From Curtobacterium sp. VKM Ac-1393 (lineage in GTDB: Bacteria > Actinomycetota > Actinomycetes > Actinomycetales > Microbacteriaceae): a stretch of DNA of 64,000 nt. The notes beneath the pieces are model-generated. The model did no database searches and was not told where the DNA came from. It saw nothing but the letters and a program-made list of their open reading frames with translations. Numbering within the stretch: position 1 is the stretch's first letter; each line of letters starts with the position of its first letter. The DNA lies in assembly GCF_015350995.1 (NCBI RefSeq), contig NZ_JADKRW010000002.1, positions 1-64,000 on the forward strand, given 5' to 3'. Positions 28,967 through 38,702 of this stretch are shown here, piece after piece. Made by a program: the position numbers and the translations under genes.

Positions 28967-29659
28967 CTAGCGCAGAGGCGGCAGCGCGGCGATCGCGTCC
29001 TCGATCAGGGCGGCGTCGACCCGGCAGTCCCTCGCGACGGTGACGGCGTTGGTCGCACGCAGGGCTTCGACGTCGAAGACCCCCGTCGCGACCGCCAAGA
29101 AGGGGATGCCCGCGGCGTCAGCGGCTTCGCCGTCGCGCGGGGTGTCGCCGACGATGACCGCCCGGGTCCCCGCGAGTTCGGCGGCGGCGCGCATGGTGAC
29201 GTCGGCGCGCTCGACCTCGGTGTCGCCGAAGTACGAGTGGTCCCAGTCGAACAGCGTCTCGTCGAAGCCCGCCCCGGACAGCTTGACCCGCGCGCGGTAC
29301 TCGGAGTTGCCGGTGAGCAGGCCGTTCCGCCACCCGAGCTCCGCGAAGCGGGTGAGCAGCGCGGTGGCCCCGGGGACGGGGGAGCGGTGGTCACCCGAGG
29401 CGTGCCGCTCGGCGGTGAGGTCGCGCAGGTGGCCGCTGACCGTGGGGATGATGGTGTCCTCGAACGCGTGTGCGCGGACGTGCTCGGCGATGAGCCCGGC
29501 GTCGGTGCGCCCGTGCTGGTGGCCGACGCGCAGGGTGAGGTCGCGGCCGACCGCCCGCTCGAGCGCGAGGTGGTACAGGTTGCCCGGGGACGACGCGTTC
29601 ATCACGAGGGTGCCGTCGATGTCCCACAGGACCGTGGTGGGGACGGGGTGGTGCTCCAT
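28967..29659 (-). CDS. HAD-superfamily hydrolase (phosphatase)
   Basis: Predicted small-molecule phosphatase of the haloacid dehalogenase superfamily, 230 aa, similar in layout to phosphoglycolate phosphatase or beta-phosphoglucomutase-type enzymes. I chose the ATG at 29659, giving MEHHPVPTTVLWDIDGTLV, so the nucleophile and acid/base Asp are D13 and D15. A helical cap follows, then the motif II region LLTGNSEYRARVKL, the conserved lysine zone and motif IV VIVGDTPRDGEAA. The frame runs 27 codons further upstream but would overlap the hemW start region. It is divergent from hemW; the substrate is unknown. Confidence 0.87.
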   Translation of the reverse strand: MEHHPVPTTVLWDIDGTLVMNASSPGNLYHLALERAVGRDLTLRVGHQHGRTDAGLIAEHVRAHAFEDTIIPTVSGHLRDLTAERHASGDHRSPVPGATALLTRFAELGWRNGLLTGNSEYRARVKLSGAGFDETLFDWDHSYFGDTEVERADVTMRAAAELAGTRAVIVGDTPRDGEAADAAGIPFLAVATGVFDVEALRATNAVTVARDCRVDAALIEDAIAALPPLR

Positions 29660-29687
29660 GCGTCCATCATGACGGAGAATGGACTCC

Positions 29688-30971
29688 ATGCCGAGTGCTC
29701 TCCCGATCGCCGATCCAGCACCAGCGGACGGGCTGATCACGCCGCGCGCGGCCGCGGGCTCCGCCGCCGGTCCGGGGGATGCGTCCGACCCGACGTCCGC
29801 CGAGGGCGCCGTGCCGTTCGGGGTGTACGTCCACGTGCCGTTCTGCCGGGTTCGCTGCGGCTACTGCGACTTCAACACGTACACGGCGTCCGAGCTCCGG
29901 GGCGTGCGCCGCGACGACTACGCCGGCCACGCCGTGCGCGAGATCGAGTGGGCCGCGACCGTTCTCGACCGGTCCGGGGTGCCGCGCCGGCCGGTGTCGA
30001 CCGTGTTCTTCGGCGGCGGCACCCCGACGATGCTGCCGGCGTCCGACCTCGTCATGATCCTGCGGGCCATCGACGACACGTGGGGGATCCTGCCCGGCGC
30101 CGAGGTCACGACCGAGGCCAACCCGGACTCGGTCGACGCCGCGTCGCTGCAGACCCTGCGTGACGGCGGGTTCAACCGGGTCAGCTACGGCATGCAGTCC
30201 GCGGTGCCGCACGTGCTCGCGACCCTCGACCGCACGCACGATCCGCTCCGGGTGCCCGTGGTGGTGGACCTGGCGAAGCAGCTCGGCCTCGACGTCTCGC
30301 TCGACCTCATCTACTCGACGCCGGGGGAGTCGCTCGCCGACTGGCGCACCTCGCTCGACGCCGCGATCGCCTGCGAACCCGACCACGTGTCGGCGTACTC
30401 GCTCATCGTCGAGGACGGCACGGCGATGGGCCGCATGGTCGCCCGCGGTGACCTGCCGGCCCCCGACGACGACCTGGCCGCGGACATGTACGAGCTCGCC
30501 GACCAGGTGCTCGGCGACGCCGGGTACTCCTGGTACGAGGTCTCGAACTGGGCGCGCGTCGACGCTGACGGCGGCACCGCGCGGCACGCGAGTCGGCACA
30601 ACCTGTCGTACTGGAAGGGCCACGACTGGTGGGGTGTCGGCCCCGGCGCCCACTCCGCCGTCGCCGGCACGCGCTGGTGGAACGTGAAGCACCCGGCCGC
30701 GTACGCGAACCGGGTGCTGTCCGGCGAGTCGCCGGCCGCCGGGCGCGAGGTCATCGACGACGAGACCCGGTACGTCGAGCGCCTGCTGTTGGCCGCTCGC
30801 GTCCGCGGGGAGCTCGCGACGAGCGAGATCCGCCAGGAGGCCCGTGGCCGGGTCGCGGGACTCATCGCACGTGGTCTCGTGGACGGGTCGGCCGCGGTGC
30901 GGGGACGCATCGACCTGACCCTGCAGGGTCGCCTGCTCGCCGACGCGGTGGTGCGGGAGCTGCTCGACTGA
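29688..30971 (+). CDS. hemW: Radical SAM heme chaperone HemW (coproporphyrinogen-oxidase-like)
   Basis: Cytosolic radical SAM protein of the HemW group, described as a heme chaperone and often mis-named coproporphyrinogen III oxidase. I chose the ATG at 29688 (427 aa). GAGAAT, which could be its -10 box, lies 7 nt upstream, and a second ATG at 29679 overlaps that box. The [4Fe-4S] cluster Cys are C53, C57 and C60 in PFCRVRCGYCDFNTY. The GGGTPTML SAM-binding loop and FNRVSYGMQS follow, then LIYSTPGES. The C-terminal HemW-type domain ends GRLLADAVVRELLD. Its place just upstream of the hrcA-dnaJ block, after lepA, is typical of actinobacteria. Confidence 0.92.
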   Translation: MPSALPIADPAPADGLITPRAAAGSAAGPGDASDPTSAEGAVPFGVYVHVPFCRVRCGYCDFNTYTASELRGVRRDDYAGHAVREIEWAATVLDRSGVPRRPVSTVFFGGGTPTMLPASDLVMILRAIDDTWGILPGAEVTTEANPDSVDAASLQTLRDGGFNRVSYGMQSAVPHVLATLDRTHDPLRVPVVVDLAKQLGLDVSLDLIYSTPGESLADWRTSLDAAIACEPDHVSAYSLIVEDGTAMGRMVARGDLPAPDDDLAADMYELADQVLGDAGYSWYEVSNWARVDADGGTARHASRHNLSYWKGHDWWGVGPGAHSAVAGTRWWNVKHPAAYANRVLSGESPAAGREVIDDETRYVERLLLAARVRGELATSEIRQEARGRVAGLIARGLVDGSAAVRGRIDLTLQGRLLADAVVRELLD

Positions 30972-30981
30972 GCCGTCCTGC

Positions 30982-31389
30982 CTACTGCTTGATGAACTCG
31001 ATCGACAGGGGGTAGCGGTAGAACTGGCCCTGGTTCGCAGCGACCGCCGCCATGATGCCGAAGACGATCGTCAGGATCGCGATGATCGGGAGCAACAGTG
31101 CCCCGATCAGCGCGAGCGTCAGGATCCCCGACACCACGTAGGCGATGCCCACCGTGATGTGGAAGTTCAGTGCGACCCGGGTGTGCTCGCGGATGAAGCC
31201 GCCGCGGTCGCGCAGCACCAGGTACGCCACGAGCGGTGCGACGAAGTTGAAGAAGATCCCGCCGATGTGCGTGAGGGTGGCCCAGAGCCGCTGGTCCTCC
31301 GGGCTCATCGGCTTCGGCGGGGTGTACCCGCTCGGGTACTGGGGCCCGTTCGGGTTCTGCGGGCCACCGGGCTGCTGTCCGTAGGTCAT
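30982..31389 (-). CDS. DUF4870 domain membrane protein
   Basis: Small membrane protein of unknown function, 135 aa from the ATG at 31389. The N-terminus is Gly/Pro/Gln-rich (MTYGQQPGGPQNPNGPQY). The DUF4870/Tic20-like core then follows: EDQRLWATLTHIGGIFFNFV, LVAYLVLRDRGGFIREHTRV and ALNFHITVGIAYVVSGIL, with three or four helices. TACGCT ends 6 nt before the ATG on the minus strand, which supports this start over one 42 codons upstream. It is convergent with hemW (10 nt between stops) and divergent from hrcA. Confidence 0.87.
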   Translation of the reverse strand: MTYGQQPGGPQNPNGPQYPSGYTPPKPMSPEDQRLWATLTHIGGIFFNFVAPLVAYLVLRDRGGFIREHTRVALNFHITVGIAYVVSGILTLALIGALLLPIIAILTIVFGIMAAVAANQGQFYRYPLSIEFIKQ

Positions 31390-31424
31390 GGCGGCAGCGT
31401 ATCGGGGCTGCAGTCGCGCGGGCG

Positions 31425-31430
31425 TAGGAT
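31425..31430 (+). promoter_or_regulatory. hrcA -10 box (TAGGAT)
   Basis: TAGGAT lies 47 nt before the hrcA GTG, giving a leader of about 40 nt with a good ribosome site (GGAAGGAG at 31465-31472). I saw no CIRCE inverted repeat here, so autoregulation is not evident. Confidence 0.5.
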
Positions 31431-31477
31431 CAGCAGTCGACACGTCCGAGTGCCAGATCGACCAGGAAGGAGCGCTC

Positions 31478-32500
31478 GTGGTCAGTGAACGCAGCCTCGA
31501 GGTCCTGAAGGCCATCGTGCGCGACTACGTGGCGTCCCGCGAACCGGTCGGCTCGAAGACCATCGTCGAACGGCACGCCTTCGGCGTCAGCGCCGCCACG
31601 ATCCGCAACGACATGGCCCTGCTCGAGGACGAGCAGCTCATCGTCGCCCCGCACACCTCGTCCGGCCGGGTCCCGACGGACAAGGGCTACCGGTTGTTCG
31701 TCGACCACCTCGCCGCCGCACGGCCCCTGACGAGCGCCCAGCGGCACGCGATCGAGACGTTCCTCGGCGCCCCGAACGACCTCGACGAGGTCCTCGGACG
31801 CACCGTCCGCCTGCTCAGCCAGCTCACGAACCAGGTCGCCCTCGTGCAGTACCCCTCGATGGTGCGCGCCCGCGTCCAGCACGTCGAGCTCGTCCGACTC
31901 GGCGACACCCGGCTCATGATCGTGCTGATCACCGACACCGCCCGGGTCGAGCAGCGCGTCGTCGAGACCGACGTCGCGCTCGACGAACCGCTGCTGACCG
32001 AGCTCCGGACGGTCCTGAACGCGGCGTCCGTCGGCCTGCTGCTGCAGGACGTCCCGGCGTCGCTCCGTGCCGTGCCGCAGCAACTCCGACCAGCTGCCCA
32101 GACGCTCGCCGGCGTCGTCGTCGCGACCCTCATCGAGCAGGTCGCCGCGAACCGGCAGGACCGCCTGGTGATGGCCGGTGCGGCGAACCTGGCGAAGAGC
32201 GAGCAGGACTTCTCAGGCGGCCTCTTCCCGGTGCTCGAGGCGATCGAGGAACAAGTCACCCTGCTCCGCTTGTTCGGGGAGATGCAGGTGGACGACATCG
32301 CCGTGGCAGCGAGCATCGGCGTCGAGAACGCCGAGTACGGACTCGACGCCACGAGCATCGTCGCCGGCGGGTACCTCGCCGGTGGCGGCGAGGTAGCGCG
32401 CCTCGGCGTCCTCGGGCCCACCCGCATGGACTACGGCACCAACATGGCGGCCGTCCGAGCCGTCGCACGGTACCTGTCCAAGCTCTTGGGCGAACACTGA
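31478..32500 (+). CDS. hrcA: Heat-inducible transcriptional repressor HrcA
   Basis: Repressor that binds CIRCE operators of groE/dnaK-type heat-shock genes, with activity tuned by GroEL. The protein is 340 aa from GTG 31478, which follows GGAAGGAG. The N-terminal winged helix shows ILKAIVRDY-like start [20 protein letters not shown] and [16 protein letters not shown], then the family motif [16 protein letters not shown]. The C-terminal region [20 protein letters not shown] and [18 protein letters not shown] are also characteristic. dnaJ follows after 49 nt; the two form the start of a conserved block running to era. Confidence 0.95.
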   Translation: MVSERSLEVLKAIVRDYVASREPVGSKTIVERHAFGVSAATIRNDMALLEDEQLIVAPHTSSGRVPTDKGYRLFVDHLAAARPLTSAQRHAIETFLGAPNDLDEVLGRTVRLLSQLTNQVALVQYPSMVRARVQHVELVRLGDTRLMIVLITDTARVEQRVVETDVALDEPLLTELRTVLNAASVGLLLQDVPASLRAVPQQLRPAAQTLAGVVVATLIEQVAANRQDRLVMAGAANLAKSEQDFSGGLFPVLEAIEEQVTLLRLFGEMQVDDIAVAASIGVENAEYGLDATSIVAGGYLAGGGEVARLGVLGPTRMDYGTNMAAVRAVARYLSKLLGEH

Positions 32501-32549
32501 TCGACTGCAACACCGACCGACCGACCGAACACAACCGACTGAGGGATAC

Positions 32550-33662
32550 GTGGCAGACCACTACGACGTCCTCGGCGTCCAGCGAGACGCCTCCGAGGCC
32601 GACATCAAGAAGGCCTACCGCCGCCTGGCGCGTGAGCTCCACCCGGACGTGAACCCTGCTCCAGAGGCAGCCGAGCGGTTCAAGGACGTGACGCACGCGT
32701 ACGACGTGCTGAGTGACCCCGAGCAACGGCGCCGCTACGACGCCGGGCCACAGGCCGACAGCCCCTTCGGCGGCGGCGCCGGCGGGTTCAGCGACATCTT
32801 CGACGCCTTCTTCGGCGGCGGTGGGGGCGGCGGCCGGGGCAGCGGTCCCCGGAGCCGTGCCGAGCGCGGGCAGGACGCCCTCCTGCGCATCGACGTCGAC
32901 CTCGACGAGGTCGTCTTCGGCACCCACAAGGACGTCGAGGTCGACACCGCCGTCCTGTGCGAGACCTGCCACGGGTCGTGCTGTGCGCCCGGCACCAGCC
33001 CGCGCACGTGCGACATCTGCGGCGGCTCCGGCAGCATCCAGCGGCAGGTGCGCTCGCTGCTGGGCAACGTGGTCACGAGCGCACCGTGCGGCACCTGCCG
33101 CGGGTACGGCACCGTCATCCCGAGCCCCTGCCCGACCTGCCAGGGTCAGGGCCGCGTCCGCGCGCGTCGCACCGTGCCGGTGGACATCCCTGCCGGCGTC
33201 GACTCCGGCCTGCGGCTGCAGATGCCCGGCCAGGGCGAGGTCGGCCCCGCGGGCGGTCCGTCCGGCGACCTGTACCTGGAGATCCGGGTGCGGCACGACG
33301 ACGTCTTCAGCCGTGACGGCGACGACCTGCTCGCCACGCTCGAGGTCTCGATGACCGACGCCGTGCTCGGCACCACGACGACGATCGACGGTCTCGACGG
33401 GCCCGTCGAACTCGAGATCCGCGCGGGTGTGCAGAGCGCCGACGTCCTCGTCATCAAGGACCGCGGCATCACGAAGCTGCGCGGGAGCGGCCGCGGCGAC
33501 CTCCGGGTCGGTGTCCAGGTCATCACGCCGACGAAGCTCTCGCACAAGGAACGGCAGCTCGTCGAGCAGCTCGCGAAGTCGCACAAGGCGGCGGCGCCGC
33601 AGCTCGCCCGGTTCCAGCAGGGCATGTTCGGCAAGCTCCGCGACCGCTTCTTCAACTTCTGA
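32550..33662 (+). CDS. dnaJ: Chaperone DnaJ (DnaJ2 of the hrcA operon)
   Basis: Hsp40 co-chaperone that stimulates DnaK ATPase, 370 aa, starting at GTG 32550 after GAGGGA. The J domain (residues 1-70) has HPD in [10 protein letters not shown] Gly/Phe-rich linker ([20 protein letters not shown]) follows. Four zinc motifs come next: [24 protein letters not shown] and CPTCQGQG. The C-terminal peptide-binding domains end in [11 protein letters not shown]. The first zinc motif has Cys in place of the last Gly, and another Cys follows, which is slightly unusual. The stop overlaps the rsmE start by 1 nt (TGATG). Confidence 0.95.
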   Translation: MADHYDVLGVQRDASEADIKKAYRRLARELHPDVNPAPEAAERFKDVTHAYDVLSDPEQRRRYDAGPQADSPFGGGAGGFSDIFDAFFGGGGGGGRGSGPRSRAERGQDALLRIDVDLDEVVFGTHKDVEVDTAVLCETCHGSCCAPGTSPRTCDICGGSGSIQRQVRSLLGNVVTSAPCGTCRGYGTVIPSPCPTCQGQGRVRARRTVPVDIPAGVDSGLRLQMPGQGEVGPAGGPSGDLYLEIRVRHDDVFSRDGDDLLATLEVSMTDAVLGTTTTIDGLDGPVELEIRAGVQSADVLVIKDRGITKLRGSGRGDLRVGVQVITPTKLSHKERQLVEQLAKSHKAAAPQLARFQQGMFGKLRDRFFNF

Positions 33663-34399
33663 TGGCGTCGCTCTACGTCGTGGAGTCGCTCGACGGAGTC
33701 GCCGTCGGCGGCTCCGTGACGCTCGACGGGGCGGAGGGGCGGCACGCCGTGACCGTCTCGCGCGTGCGGGTCGGGGAGACGCTGCGGATCTCGGACGGCC
33801 GGGGGACCGTGGTCTCCGGCGCGGTGGACTCCGTCGACCGCGATTCGCTGGTGCTGTCCGTCGCGTCGCTGTCCGTCGATCCGCTGCCGGTCCCGTCACT
33901 GACGCTCGTGCAGGCGCTCGCCAAGGGCGGCCGCGACGAGATGGCGGTGCAGGCGTCGACGGAGATCGGCGTCGACCGGATCGTGCCGTGGTCGGCCGCG
34001 CGGAGCGTCTCACGGTGGGAGGGCCCCAAGGTCGAGAAGGGCCGGTCGCGGTGGACGGCCATCGCGCACGAGGCCGCGAAGCAGGCGATCCGATCCCGGG
34101 TACCCGAGGTCGGGCCGCTCGTCACGACCGGCCAGCTCGTGCCGGCGCTCGGTGCCGGTGCTGTCGTGCTCGTGCTCGACCCCACCGCCAGCGTCCGGCT
34201 CGCGACGTGGGAACCGTCGGCCGACGTCGACGAGATCGCCCTGGTGGTCGGACCCGAGGGCGGCATCGACGGCTCCGAGCTCGACCGGCTCGAAGCCGCG
34301 GGCGCGGTCCGGGTGCGACTCGGCGACAGTGTGCTGCGGACCTCGACCGCGGGTCCTGCGGCCCTCGCGATCCTGCAGGCCGGACTCGGACGCTGGTGA
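33662..34399 (+). CDS. rsmE: 16S rRNA m3U1498 methyltransferase
   Basis: SPOUT-family enzyme that N3-methylates U1498 of 16S rRNA using SAM, 245 aa. The N-terminal PUA-like part includes GAEGRHAVTVSRVRVGETLRI. The SPOUT domain shows LVQALAKGGRDEMAVQASTE, VGPEGGIDGSELDRL and LGDSVLRTSTAGPAALAILQ, the trefoil-knot SAM site. ATG 33662 overlaps the dnaJ stop, so translation is coupled. This dnaJ-rsmE arrangement is conserved in actinobacteria and firmicutes. Confidence 0.94.
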   Translation: MASLYVVESLDGVAVGGSVTLDGAEGRHAVTVSRVRVGETLRISDGRGTVVSGAVDSVDRDSLVLSVASLSVDPLPVPSLTLVQALAKGGRDEMAVQASTEIGVDRIVPWSAARSVSRWEGPKVEKGRSRWTAIAHEAAKQAIRSRVPEVGPLVTTGQLVPALGAGAVVLVLDPTASVRLATWEPSADVDEIALVVGPEGGIDGSELDRLEAAGAVRVRLGDSVLRTSTAGPAALAILQAGLGRW

Positions 34400-34427
34400 G
34401 GGAAGGCCCGAGGTCGGTCGTGCGTTC

Positions 34428-34433
34428 TACGAT
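34428..34433 (+). promoter_or_regulatory. HIT gene -10 box (TACGAT)
   Basis: TACGAT ends 6 nt before ATG 34440, suggesting an internal leaderless promoter driving the HIT-phoH-ybeY part of the block. Confidence 0.45.
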
Positions 34434-34439
34434 GGAGTC

Positions 34440-34793
34440 ATGAGCACCAGCACGCCCAGCGTCTTCACGAAGATCATCGCGCGCGAGATCCCGGCGACCG
34501 TCGTCGCCGAGGACGACCGTGTGATCGCGATCGAGGACATCGCCCCGAAGGCCCCCGTCCACGTGCTGGTCATCCCCAAGACCGAGCAGTACGCGAACGT
34601 GGCCGAACTCGCGGCCGGTGACCCCGACCTCCTCTCCCACGTGGTCGCCACCGCGCAGCGCATCGCCGACGAGCGCGCCGGCGGCCAGTTCCGTCTCGTC
34701 TTCAACACCGGCGAAGCCGCCGGTCAGACCGTGTTCCACGTGCACGCGCACGTACTCGCAGGTGAACTGCAGGAAGGCACCCTTGCCGGCTAA
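34440..34793 (+). CDS. HIT-family nucleotide hydrolase (HinT-like)
   Basis: Small histidine-triad protein, 117 aa, probably a purine nucleoside phosphoramidase of the HinT type. The catalytic triad is HVHAHVL near the C-terminus, and the N-terminal FTKIIAREIPATVVAEDDRV and APVHVLVIPKTE segments are standard. It is encoded between rsmE and phoH. The 3' end overlaps the phoH TTG start by 11 nt. There is no signal peptide, so it acts in the cytosol. Confidence 0.93.
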   Translation: MSTSTPSVFTKIIAREIPATVVAEDDRVIAIEDIAPKAPVHVLVIPKTEQYANVAELAAGDPDLLSHVVATAQRIADERAGGQFRLVFNTGEAAGQTVFHVHAHVLAGELQEGTLAG

Positions 34794-35925
34794 CGAACCA
34801 GCACAGCCCACCACCGACGACGAGCAGGTCGTCTCCGTCGCCCTCCAGGTCGACGGGATCGCCATGGTGCAGCTGCTCGGCCCCCAGGACCGGCTCCTCA
34901 AGACCGTCGAGCGACAGTACCCGGGCGTCAAGGTCGTCGTCCGCGGCAACGAGGTCACCCTCACCGGCCCCGAGCGCGACGTCGCACGGGCGAAGGCGCT
35001 CGTCGACGAACTGGTCGGCATGGTCCGGCGCGGACAGGACATCGGCCCGTCCGACATCCCCATGTCGGCGCGCATCCTCGACGACGACCGCAAGCCGTCC
35101 GACACCTTCGGCACGCCGATCGTGTCGAGCCGCGGCAAGTCGGTGCGGCCGAAGACCGACGGCCAGCGCGCCTACGTCGACGCCATCGACGAGCACACGA
35201 TCACGTTCGGCATCGGCCCCGCCGGCACGGGCAAGACGTACCTGGCGATGGCGAAGGCCGTCCAGGCCCTGCAGCGACGCGAGGTCACCCGGATCATCCT
35301 GACCCGTCCCGCGGTCGAGGCCGGCGAGCGGCTCGGGTTCCTGCCCGGCACGCTCACCGACAAGATCGACCCGTACCTGCGCCCGCTGTACGACGCCCTG
35401 AACGAGATGATGGACCCCGAACTGGTCCCGAAGCTGTTGGCGGCGGGCACGGTCGAGGTCGCTCCGCTCGCGTACATGCGCGGCCGGACGCTCAACGACT
35501 CGTTCGTCGTGCTGGACGAGGCGCAGAACACCACGCCGGAGCAGATGAAGATGTTCCTGACGCGTCTCGGTTTCGGCTCGAAGATGGTCGTCACGGGGGA
35601 CATCACGCAGGTCGACCTGCCCGGCAACGTCTCCGGACTCCGGATCGTGACGCGGATCCTCGAGTCGGTCGAGGACATCCACTTCGCCCGTCTGGGCAGC
35701 GAGGACGTGGTGCGGCACACGCTCGTCGGCCGCATCGTCGACGCCTACACGGTCTACGACGAGGAGCGGCTCGCCGAGCAGGCCGGACACCGCCCCGGCG
35801 GCCGGGGCACCGCACCGGTCGGCAACCCCGACGGCGCCAACCGCGCCGAGCGGCGCGGCCGTCCGCCGCAGGACCGGCAACGCCCCCCGTACCCCCAGAA
35901 CGACGCCAGAGGAGACAACCGGTGA
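34783..35925 (+). CDS. PhoH-like ATPase
   Basis: Cytosolic ATPase of the PhoH/YbeZ family, functionally linked to YbeY and rRNA maturation, 380 aa. The best start is TTG 34783, preceded by AGGAAGG (34770-34776) and overlapping the HIT gene; the frame upstream is a shadow. An N-terminal KH-like part (VEVT-type [20 protein letters not shown]) precedes the ATPase with Walker A GPAGTGKT at 145-152 and Walker [21 protein letters not shown]. The C-terminal 50 residues are Arg/Pro/Gly-rich and disordered. The stop overlaps the ybeY GTG. Confidence 0.92.
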   Translation: MPANEPAQPTTDDEQVVSVALQVDGIAMVQLLGPQDRLLKTVERQYPGVKVVVRGNEVTLTGPERDVARAKALVDELVGMVRRGQDIGPSDIPMSARILDDDRKPSDTFGTPIVSSRGKSVRPKTDGQRAYVDAIDEHTITFGIGPAGTGKTYLAMAKAVQALQRREVTRIILTRPAVEAGERLGFLPGTLTDKIDPYLRPLYDALNEMMDPELVPKLLAAGTVEVAPLAYMRGRTLNDSFVVLDEAQNTTPEQMKMFLTRLGFGSKMVVTGDITQVDLPGNVSGLRIVTRILESVEDIHFARLGSEDVVRHTLVGRIVDAYTVYDEERLAEQAGHRPGGRGTAPVGNPDGANRAERRGRPPQDRQRPPYPQNDARGDNR

Positions 35926-36383
35926 GCATCGAGCTCAACAACGAGTCCGGGGTCGAGGTGGACGAGGCCGCGATCCAGCGCCTCGCCGCGTTCGCCCTCG
36001 ACGCGATGCACGTCCACGCCGACGCCGAACTCGCGGTCGTCCTGGTCGACGAGGGTGCGATGGAACAGCTGCACGTGCGCTGGATGGACGAGCCCGGTCC
36101 GACCGACGTGCTGAGCTTCCCGATGGACGAACTCCGTCCCGGCACCGAAGAGGACCCGACGCCCGCCGGCCTGCTCGGCGACATCGTGCTCTGCCCGCAG
36201 GTGGCCGAGGAGCAGGCGAAGACCGCCGGGCACTCGAGCACCGACGAGATGCTGCTGCTCACCTGCCACGGGATCCTGCACCTGCTCGGGTTCGACCACG
36301 CCGAGCCGGACGAGAAGGCCGAGATGTTCGGGCTGCAGGGCGAGATCCTCACGGCGTTCGCCGCGCAGCAGCGAGGACGGTAG
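35922..36383 (+). CDS. ybeY: rRNA maturation endoribonuclease YbeY
   Basis: Zinc-dependent endoribonuclease needed for 16S rRNA 3'-end maturation and ribosome quality control, 153 aa. The zinc motif is [16 protein letters not shown], with all three histidines present. Upstream is [16 protein letters not shown], also conserved. GTG 35922 overlaps the PhoH-like stop by 4 nt, and the CNNM/CBS gene starts 3 nt after its stop, so these genes are co-translated. Confidence 0.95.
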   Translation: MSIELNNESGVEVDEAAIQRLAAFALDAMHVHADAELAVVLVDEGAMEQLHVRWMDEPGPTDVLSFPMDELRPGTEEDPTPAGLLGDIVLCPQVAEEQAKTAGHSSTDEMLLLTCHGILHLLGFDHAEPDEKAEMFGLQGEILTAFAAQQRGR

Positions 36384-36386
36384 TCG

Positions 36387-37706
36387 ATGCTCGTCGTCGT
36401 CGGCCTGCTCGCGGTCGCCCTGGGTCTCGTCGTGCTCGGCGGGCTCCTCGCCGCGAGTGACGCCGCCCTGTCGGTGGTGTCCCGTGCCGACCTCGACGAG
36501 ATCGCACGGGGCAACAAGCGTCGACGTGCGCTCGAGGCCATCGCGGACGACGTCGGCGCGCACGTCAACGCCCTGAACTTCTTCCGCGTGCTCGCCGAGA
36601 CCGCGGCCGCCGTGCTCGTCACCATCGCCCTCGTACGGGCGTTCGACGTGTGGTGGGTGGCGCTCATCGTCTCCGCCGCGATCATGACGGCCGTCTCGTT
36701 CGTGCTCGTCGGTTCGAGTCCGCGCAGCGTCGGGCGGGCCCACGCCGAACGACTCCTGGCGTCGACCGGTGGGCTGGTCCGCGCCGTGCGGATCGTCCTC
36801 GGCCCGCTCGCCGGGCTGCTCGTCCGGATCGGCGACCGGGTGACACCCGGCAGGGGCCGGAGCGCCTCGACGGTCTCGAGCGAGGAGCAGCTGCTGTCCC
36901 TCGTCGACGAGGCCACCGAGAGCAACGTGCTCGAGGACGAGGACCGCGAGCTCATCCACTCGGTGTTCGAGTTCAGCGACACCCTCGTGCGCGAGGTCAT
37001 GGTGCCGCGGACCGACATGCTGACGGTCGACGGCTCCGACACGCTCGCGGCCGGCATGGAGCAGTTCCTCGCCGCCGGGGTGTCCCGCATGCCCGTCACG
37101 GGCAAGGACAGCGACGACGTCCTCGGCGTGCTGTACCTGCGCGACGTCTCCCGTTCACTGTACGAGCGCCCGGGTTCCGGCAGCGAGCGGGTCACGCGGT
37201 TGCTGCGCCCGGCCGAGTTCGTGCCCGAGTCGAAGGCGGCAGACGACACCCTGCGGCACATGCAGGTCGCGAAGAACCACCTGGTCCTCGTGGTGGACGA
37301 GTACGGCGGCGTCGCCGGACTCGTCACGATGGAGGACCTCATCGAAGAGCTCGTCGGGGACATCTCCGACGAGTACGACCGCGCCGTCGTCGACCGGGTC
37401 GAGGTCGAACCCGGCGTCTGGCGGATCTCCGCGCGGCTGCCCGTCGACGAGCTGGGCGACCTGTTCGGCATCGAGCTCGACGACGACGACGTCGACACCG
37501 CCGGTGGGCTGCTCACGAAGGAGCTCGGCCACCTGGCGGTCTCCGGCGACACCGTCACGGTCTCCGGCGTCGTGCTGACGGCCGACCGCGTCGAGGGCAA
37601 GCGCCGCCACCTCATCACCGTGCTCGCCGAACGGACCGACGCCCTCGCCGGTGTCACCGACGCGTTCGACAGCACCACCACCACGACGGGAACCCCGCAC
37701 GCATGA
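36387..37706 (+). CDS. CNNM/CBS-domain hemolysin-family membrane protein (HlyC/CorC type)
   Basis: Membrane protein of the HlyC/CorC family, thought to act in divalent cation (magnesium/cobalt) homeostasis; the old name hemolysin is not a demonstrated function here. The 439-aa protein has an N-terminal CNNM domain with three or four helices (residues 1-130, VVGLLAVALGLVVLGGLLAA at the start). A CBS pair follows (FEFSDTLVREVMVPRTDML, DEYGGVAGLVTMEDLIEELV), then a C-terminal CorC/HlyC domain. The stop overlaps the era start (ATGA). Its position between ybeY and era is typical. Confidence 0.9.
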   Translation: MLVVVGLLAVALGLVVLGGLLAASDAALSVVSRADLDEIARGNKRRRALEAIADDVGAHVNALNFFRVLAETAAAVLVTIALVRAFDVWWVALIVSAAIMTAVSFVLVGSSPRSVGRAHAERLLASTGGLVRAVRIVLGPLAGLLVRIGDRVTPGRGRSASTVSSEEQLLSLVDEATESNVLEDEDRELIHSVFEFSDTLVREVMVPRTDMLTVDGSDTLAAGMEQFLAAGVSRMPVTGKDSDDVLGVLYLRDVSRSLYERPGSGSERVTRLLRPAEFVPESKAADDTLRHMQVAKNHLVLVVDEYGGVAGLVTMEDLIEELVGDISDEYDRAVVDRVEVEPGVWRISARLPVDELGDLFGIELDDDDVDTAGGLLTKELGHLAVSGDTVTVSGVVLTADRVEGKRRHLITVLAERTDALAGVTDAFDSTTTTTGTPHA

Positions 37707-38635
37707 CCGACCCCACTCCCACCGCCTCGGGCACGCCGTACCGCGCCGGCTTCGTCTCGTTCGTCGGACGCCCGAACGTCGGCAAGTCCACCCTGACGAA
37801 CGCGCTGGTGGGACAGAAGGTCGCGATCACCTCGTCGAAGCCGCAGACCACCCGCCGGGCGATCCGCGGCATCGTGCACCGACCCGACGGCCAGGTCATC
37901 ATCGTCGACACCCCCGGGGTGCACCGTCCGCGCACCCTGCTCGGCGAGCGGCTGAACGACCTGGTGCAGTCGACCCTGGCCGACGTCGACGTCATCGGGT
38001 TCTGCGTGCCCGCGAACGAGCCGGTCGGCCCGGGTGACCGCTTCATCAACGACACCCTCGACCAGTACCCGCGGGCGAAGAAGATCGCCATCGTGACGAA
38101 GATCGACCGCGTCGCCAAGGACAAGGTCGGCGAGCAGCTGCTGGCCGTCTCGAAGCTCCGCGACTGGGACTCGATCATCCCGACCTCGGGCACGACGGGC
38201 GTGCAGCTCGAGGTGCTGCTCGGCGAGATCACGGCGCTGCTGCCGGAGTCGCCCCAGCTCTACGACTCGTCGGCCGTCACCGAGGAGACCGACGAGGAGC
38301 GCATCGGCGAGCTCATCCGCGAGGCCGCGCTCGAGGGCGTCCGCGACGAACTGCCACACTCGCTCGCCGTCGTCATCGAGGACATCGTCGAGCCGGACCA
38401 GGACGACGACGCCGACGGGCCGCTGCGGATCTTCGCGAACCTGTTCGTCGAGCGCGACAGCCAGAAGGCGATCGTGATCGGCCACAAGGGCGAGCGCCTG
38501 AAGGACGTCGGTTCCCGCGCCCGCGTCGAGATCGAGTCGCTGCTCGGCGGCCGGCACGTGTACCTCAACATCCGCGTGAAGGTCGCCAAGGAATGGCAGC
38601 GCGACCCGAAGCAGCTCGGCCGCCTCGGGTTCTGA
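37703..38635 (+). CDS. era: GTPase Era
   Basis: Essential Ras-like GTPase that binds the 3' end of 16S rRNA during 30S assembly, 310 aa. Motifs seen are G1 GRPNVGKST (22-30), switch II VDTPGVHRPRT and G4 VTKIDRV. The C-terminal KH domain has the helix-turn motif IVIGHKGERLKDVGSRAR. ATG 37703 overlaps the upstream stop; the longer open frame is a shadow. The ending RDPKQLGRLGF is characteristic. It is last in the hrcA-to-era block. Confidence 0.96.
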   Translation: MTDPTPTASGTPYRAGFVSFVGRPNVGKSTLTNALVGQKVAITSSKPQTTRRAIRGIVHRPDGQVIIVDTPGVHRPRTLLGERLNDLVQSTLADVDVIGFCVPANEPVGPGDRFINDTLDQYPRAKKIAIVTKIDRVAKDKVGEQLLAVSKLRDWDSIIPTSGTTGVQLEVLLGEITALLPESPQLYDSSAVTEETDEERIGELIREAALEGVRDELPHSLAVVIEDIVEPDQDDDADGPLRIFANLFVERDSQKAIVIGHKGERLKDVGSRARVEIESLLGGRHVYLNIRVKVAKEWQRDPKQLGRLGF

Positions 38636-38690
38636 CGATCAGCGGTCGGGTGTCATCCACGCGAGGGACGCGGCGGTGAGTCGCGCGCCG

Positions 38691-38696
38691 TACCGT
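38691..38696 (+). promoter_or_regulatory. Histidine kinase -10 box (TACCGT)
   Basis: TACCGT ends 6 nt before GTG 38703. It decides that start against the GTG at 38676, which lies upstream of the box. Confidence 0.5.
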
Positions 38697-38702
38697 GGAC
38701 GG

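Noticed and set aside
31388-31477. CIRCE operator before hrcA
   Set aside because: No TTAGCACTC-N9-GAGTGCTAA-like inverted repeat was seen in the leader.
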